A stretch of DNA of 49,773 nt from positions 1 through 49,773 of the forward strand of contig NZ_SDIF01000047.1 of the NCBI RefSeq assembly GCF_004122735.1, in the 5' to 3' direction. A program made the position numbers and the translations under genes. Of the stretch, positions 47,301 through 49,773 are shown piece after piece. Positions within the stretch are counted from its first letter, which is position 1. Each line of letters begins with the position of its first letter. This DNA is from Streptomyces sioyaensis. GTDB lineage: Bacteria; Actinomycetota; Actinomycetes; Streptomycetales; Streptomycetaceae. The notes under the pieces are model-generated. The model was not told the DNA's origin, did not search any database, and saw only the letters and a program-made list of their open reading frames with translations.

Positions 47301-49142
47301 AAGGCCAGTTGGGATCCCCAGGAGACGGCAGAGCACCTGATCGACGCCTGGCGGCACGGCACGCGAGGCGGTGAGACGCAGGCATGGCGAGAGCACGATG
47401 AGGTGCTCGATCGCATCCTCAGCGGTGAGGCCGCGGGAAGGGTGCTCGGTGCGCTCCTCGCCCTCCTGCTGACGGACGAGGACGACGCATTCGAGGAGGC
47501 CATTCCACCGAACACCCGTTGGCGGGCCGCCGCCAAGGCAGCCAACATCTACAAGAGGCAGATAGCCTCCCTGCCCGCCCAGGAACAGCTCGCGGCGCTG
47601 GACGAGGTCGCCCGCTACGCGGCCGCCACCTGGTCCTCCGCCGACGACCAAACCGTGTTCGGCTCCTTCTTCACCTCCTTCATGGCCTCGGTCCGGGATG
47701 CCCAGGGCGAGCACCAGGAGGTGCTGCACGGCCTCAAGGCCCTCAAGGAGTCCCTGGACCAGGCGCTCATGGACACCCCGAACTGGATGATCCTCAGAAG
47801 TTGGCTGACCATCGTGTCGATGTTGCGCGAGCGGTCGTGGTCCTCGGAACTCACACACTCCGCAGGGCCGGCGCTCAAGCAGTGGACCACCGTGGTGAAG
47901 TCGGCCGGCGGCGCCGACGCGGACGCGGACGCATGGGCTCCCTTCCATGGCCTGGAGCTGCTGCACGAGGTGGATGCTCCGCTCGTCCTGCCAGGTCCGC
48001 GCATCTTCAGCCACGTCCCTGACGACGGACAGGCCGCGCACCTACGCCATGTGTACGAGGAACGCCACGCCAAGGTCGCATCCTTTGCACAGGCGTACGG
48101 GCAGGACGTGACCTGGTTCAGGATGCTCAGTGCTCTGGAGAGCCGGGTCCTCCACGAGAAAGCGGCTCTCACGGGAGAGAGCGTTGACGTGGACGAGGTC
48201 GAGCAGATCTACCGGGTTCTCGGCGGCAGACAACCGAACCCGATTTCCGAGTTCAGCGTGATCAGGGCGAAGGACCACCTGGCTTCCTGGTTGTTCGCCA
48301 AGGCGGCCAAGTCCGCGGAGCCGAAACGCCGGAGCATCCCTGAACACAAGCTGAGCGAGCTCGTCGGCGTCCGCGCCGACGCCCTTCTGCGGCAAGCACT
48401 GTGGGACGAGTACCCGGGCGAAGTCCAGCGCCGTCTGCTGGAGACAGCGCATCGCGAACTCGCCGAGACGCGCTACGCGGCGCCCGGGCACTGGAGTTCG
48501 GTGCTGCGACTGCGCACGGCGCGGGGGCACACCCCCTCACTGGCTCCGCAGCTCGGTGCCGTGGCAGATCTGAATGCCCTGATTACGGCGGAGGAGAGCG
48601 CGGGCTTCCTGGAGCTGGCCGCAGCTCTCACGGACCTTGGCGAGCACACGTCGAGCGTCGAAATGGAGCCGTTCGTAGCGGGACTGGAGACAGCCGGAGC
48701 GAATGTCGAATCGGTCCACCAACTGGCTCTGTTCCACCTCGAACAGGCGGAATGGCTCTGCAGCATGGTGCCGTTGAAATGGCGCTCGGACACGGACGTC
48801 CCCTGCTTCCAAAGGCCGTCCGGACTGCGTGAGGAGGAACGCCTTGCCGCAAGCCTGCGGAGTGCGTGGTCCTGCTTCAACGCAGTGGTCTGGCTCGATG
48901 CGAACCACTGGGCCGGCCGGGTCCAGTCGGCCATGGGGCAGGGCCGGGTCCTGGCCCTGGCGTCCTTGGTCTGGGGCCACGGGATGGGCGACGTACTGGG
49001 ACTGGGCGAGGGGTACACCGATTCCGCCGAGGAACTCGGGCTGAAGCTCCTCGGCTTCGCCGAACGGCACTCGATCCGTCGAGGTCGGTTCGCCGCGGCG
49101 CGGCTCTCCGAGGCCTTCCTCCGTCAGGTGCACCACGCCTGA
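44376..49142 (+). CDS. Caspase-family protein with degenerate STAND-like NTPase and helical C-terminus
   Basis: A 1588-residue effector. Residues 10-265 are a caspase-like (C14) protease: His101 in LLLVYFSGHGYTI and Cys156 in VILDCCHAGAA. A repetitive Ala/Ser/Glu linker (about 288-333) follows. Residues 340-640 look like a P-loop NTPase of STAND type: VPITGEPGVGKKCL (G374-K380, with Lys instead of Ser/Thr after the key Lys), no acidic Walker B in PLVVYITLRT, a sensor-like VVSARD (501-506) and an ARC-like VPPLSLDQCAELLRLLL. The remaining 950 residues are helical, perhaps a sensor scaffold. TTG 44376 starts after GAAGCGAG; Leu34 is a TTA codon. It resembles prokaryotic NLR-like immunity or cell-death proteins. 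Confidence 0.82.
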   Translation: MAITGEPVPFDPARSRAVLIGCSTYHPHLKQEGLGDLPSVPHSLDAMRDLLDQWGMPSRNCDTVSDRNGPLTTDTIREALRNAALRPKERSDLLLVYFSGHGYTIEPADGQGLYLALSKTESVRDNHGSLAFSLIANILQDPAVQADHIMVILDCCHAGAAVSHVRPVLQPPGETGVSIALLVAADKGWKAKSPTEDGPSFFTGAFIAAAGRPAPRSGSHLSLSDLAQSVKQQAEQHNEGLRLPDLHERVPIPLTLHGHVADHPWLPNKAHPTPGSAELSLPCTAPAQVAAEKGAASEAVAPSEESGAASEAAPPSEASGAAAEAAPVVEKAAPFGLKWPWDYPSPLRPVLPRPEEFGQLQTRSRPGNVVPITGEPGVGKKCLTEMFVRERDGSRAVMPSDPYVLRLDLDLIRYKSPVPALRALQFTLGLDRYRNGGTPQDSLDFAELREQAVAQLARRVGGRPLVVYITLRTPRSGRRKIHDDLERLLAYPVFRDAIVLVVSARDLEGLTGAGQLLPSAPVNVPPLSLDQCAELLRLLLEEREITGVDPAAALRLSGDESIAFRPTVLTQAVAALGLRLTAGGTTAHDGMLAEEIRRATHYVVGPALIESGCRLEEDSRPGALAFLLAWAQLGSPPLSVTGLPPELSSLQSAIPWLRKSGVLVDSVPGEASEVAISPAAAEAFKEIHRRLQMPPEDRFGKNHLPDFLCGVPEPDETTVDRIIGDATAHLLNHVHEFAGTDSKGHDGFHVVRALERALDDLDELPKGLTTNEWSSTRSVVVANLLARSDDALILPVDLKDAESELLALHGRMSDPTARKPLSGVKLGIAQLNVVSRLSTDTPGIHDSFSQVLTQLWEEFSRQPLQSHEDINTLDRLTFMCAQRLDAISDVAEFRNLVLEGVSHAVTQDFTPGRVSRTLALAGWGLGTAELSDDSELHSRTARLVQSLIDSLEESIRAAPSGGLRNLMHRLSLLHAKASWDPQETAEHLIDAWRHGTRGGETQAWREHDEVLDRILSGEAAGRVLGALLALLLTDEDDAFEEAIPPNTRWRAAAKAANIYKRQIASLPAQEQLAALDEVARYAAATWSSADDQTVFGSFFTSFMASVRDAQGEHQEVLHGLKALKESLDQALMDTPNWMILRSWLTIVSMLRERSWSSELTHSAGPALKQWTTVVKSAGGADADADAWAPFHGLELLHEVDAPLVLPGPRIFSHVPDDGQAAHLRHVYEERHAKVASFAQAYGQDVTWFRMLSALESRVLHEKAALTGESVDVDEVEQIYRVLGGRQPNPISEFSVIRAKDHLASWLFAKAAKSAEPKRRSIPEHKLSELVGVRADALLRQALWDEYPGEVQRRLLETAHRELAETRYAAPGHWSSVLRLRTARGHTPSLAPQLGAVADLNALITAEESAGFLELAAALTDLGEHTSSVEMEPFVAGLETAGANVESVHQLALFHLEQAEWLCSMVPLKWRSDTDVPCFQRPSGLREEERLAASLRSAWSCFNAVVWLDANHWAGRVQSAMGQGRVLALASLVWGHGMGDVLGLGEGYTDSAEELGLKLLGFAERHSIRRGRFAAARLSEAFLRQVHHA

Positions 49143-49171
49143 GCCAGGAGATCGGAAGCTAGCGGTTGGCC

Positions 49172-49208
49172 GAGAAGCCAGGTCGGCAGTTGTCCGACCT
49201 GGCTTCTC
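49172..49208. terminator. 15-bp hairpin terminator
   Basis: GAGAAGCCAGGTCGG and CCGACCTGGCTTCTC, perfect, 7-nt loop, between the convergent caspase and monooxygenase genes. It likely ends both transcripts. Confidence 0.85.
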
Positions 49209-49226
49209 CGTTCCGGTGGCTGCGCG

Positions 49227-49559
49227 TCAGTTCTCCGGGTGGTGCACGGAGAACACCGTGTAGGCGTGCGGGTCGGGCTTGGCGAGTTCGGCGGCCTTGT
49301 CGCGGTAGTACTGGACGTCGGGGTCGCCCATGGTCGCCTTGATGTCGGCCTTGCTGCGCCACTGGGCGTAGTAGACGAGACGCTTGCCGTCGAGGCTGGT
49401 GAGGATGTTCACCGAGATGCACCCCGGGCGGTGCCGGATGAAACGGTCGGCGCCCTCGCTCATCACTTCGGCCAGTTCCTTCTGGCGGTCGGGCTCCACG
49501 TCGAAGACGTTGATCATGGCGAAGGTGCCGTCGTCGGTGCGGATCACGGTTTCACTCAT
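49227..49559 (-). CDS. Antibiotic biosynthesis monooxygenase (ABM) domain protein
   Basis: A 110-residue single ferredoxin-like ABM domain: FAMINVFDVEPDRQKELAEV, RPGCISVNILTSLDGKRLVY and YAQWRSKADIKATMGDPDVQ. Small ABM enzymes oxidise quinol-type polyketide intermediates without cofactor, as in TcmH or ActVA-6. ATG 49559 has an AAAGGA site. It lies 84 bp after the DAHP synthase gene on the same strand, suggesting a specialised-metabolism operon. Confidence 0.82.
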   Translation of the reverse strand: MSETVIRTDDGTFAMINVFDVEPDRQKELAEVMSEGADRFIRHRPGCISVNILTSLDGKRLVYYAQWRSKADIKATMGDPDVQYYRDKAAELAKPDPHAYTVFSVHHPEN

Positions 49560-49643
49560 GGTGTGGTTCCTTTCCTGGCCCGCGCGGGCGGACCTCGGGG
49601 TCATGAGGGGACTTCGGGACGGACAGCGCGGTGGCGGGCTCGT

Positions 49644-49773
49644 TCAGTGGAGCGCGGAGCCTGCCATGCGCGTGGGGGGTCGCGTGACCCGGGCCGTCGC
49701 CCATGCGCGCGCCACCTCGACGGCCTGAGCCGGGTTGAGGCGGGGGTCGCAGTGCGAGGCGGGGGCATTGGTG
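49644..49773 (-). CDS. Class II DAHP synthase, C-terminal fragment
   Basis: Only the last 42 residues are in the window: TNAPASHCDPRLNPAQAVEV, ARAWATARVTRPP, then a tail to the stop. The CDPRLNPAQA box is the conserved end of class II (AroH/PhzC-like) 3-deoxy-7-phosphoheptulonate synthases, which commit carbon to the shikimate pathway. A copy next to an ABM gene suggests a dedicated precursor enzyme. The 5' part lies beyond the right edge. Confidence 0.7.
   Translation of the reverse strand, partial: TNAPASHCDPRLNPAQAVEVARAWATARVTRPPTRMAGSALH

Overview
The window is very GC-rich, its genes use Streptomyces-style GTG/TTG starts and GGAGG-type ribosome sites, and it carries genus-typical genes (HrdD sigma factor, fructose PTS, caspase/NTPase protein, LtrA, two L,D-transpeptidases). 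It is almost certainly a Streptomyces or close relative. TTA codons (read by the developmental bldA tRNA in this genus) were noticed in two genes, a sulfide:quinone oxidoreductase and the caspase gene.

Layout. 1-1.6 kb: the left end folds back on itself (inverted copy of sequence from 430 on), then the tail of a TauE/SafE permease and a sulfide:quinone oxidoreductase. 1.9-7.3 kb: MerR-PP2C fusion, M20 amidohydrolase, a palindromic MITE-like repeat, an O-methyltransferase and LtrA. 7.7-17.1 kb: two L,D-transpeptidases, a P1/S58 peptidase, a VIT1-type transporter, small membrane proteins, a CoA-transferase, and a divergent TetR/MFS efflux pair around a four-copy operator. 17.1-21.0 kb: fruR-fruK-fruA. 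21.3-26.0 kb: hrdD under a SigR-type promoter, a GNAT acetyltransferase, two PPOX-fold flavoproteins (one behind a SoxR-like box with an apparently leaderless start) and a MarR regulator. 26.3-33.6 kb: TetR/MFS pair with minisatellites, a secreted M6-type metalloprotease, a TetR regulator facing two small membrane genes, and an amidase behind a 10-codon leader ORF.

33.8-38.3 kb is accessory: an arsenic island (arsC, ACR3, arsR, divergent arsI/cadI-like lyase) beside tRNA-Arg(CCT), followed by decayed pieces of a recombinase and a cytochrome P450 and an orphan small ORF. 38.3-43.8 kb: a secreted M4/M36 metalloprotease, then an apparent electrophile/quinone response locus (a quinone-oxidoreductase fused to an HSL-type esterase, an Old Yellow Enzyme, and a divergent MarR with two related operators).

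44.0-49.1 kb is the most striking locus: a two-gene operon of a small EACC1-like protein and a 1588-residue protein with a caspase domain, a degenerate STAND-like NTPase domain and a long helical C-terminus. It looks like a prokaryotic NLR-like conflict (immunity or cell-death) system. The window ends in an antibiotic-biosynthesis-monooxygenase gene and the C-terminus of a class II DAHP synthase, probably the edge of a specialised-metabolism cluster.
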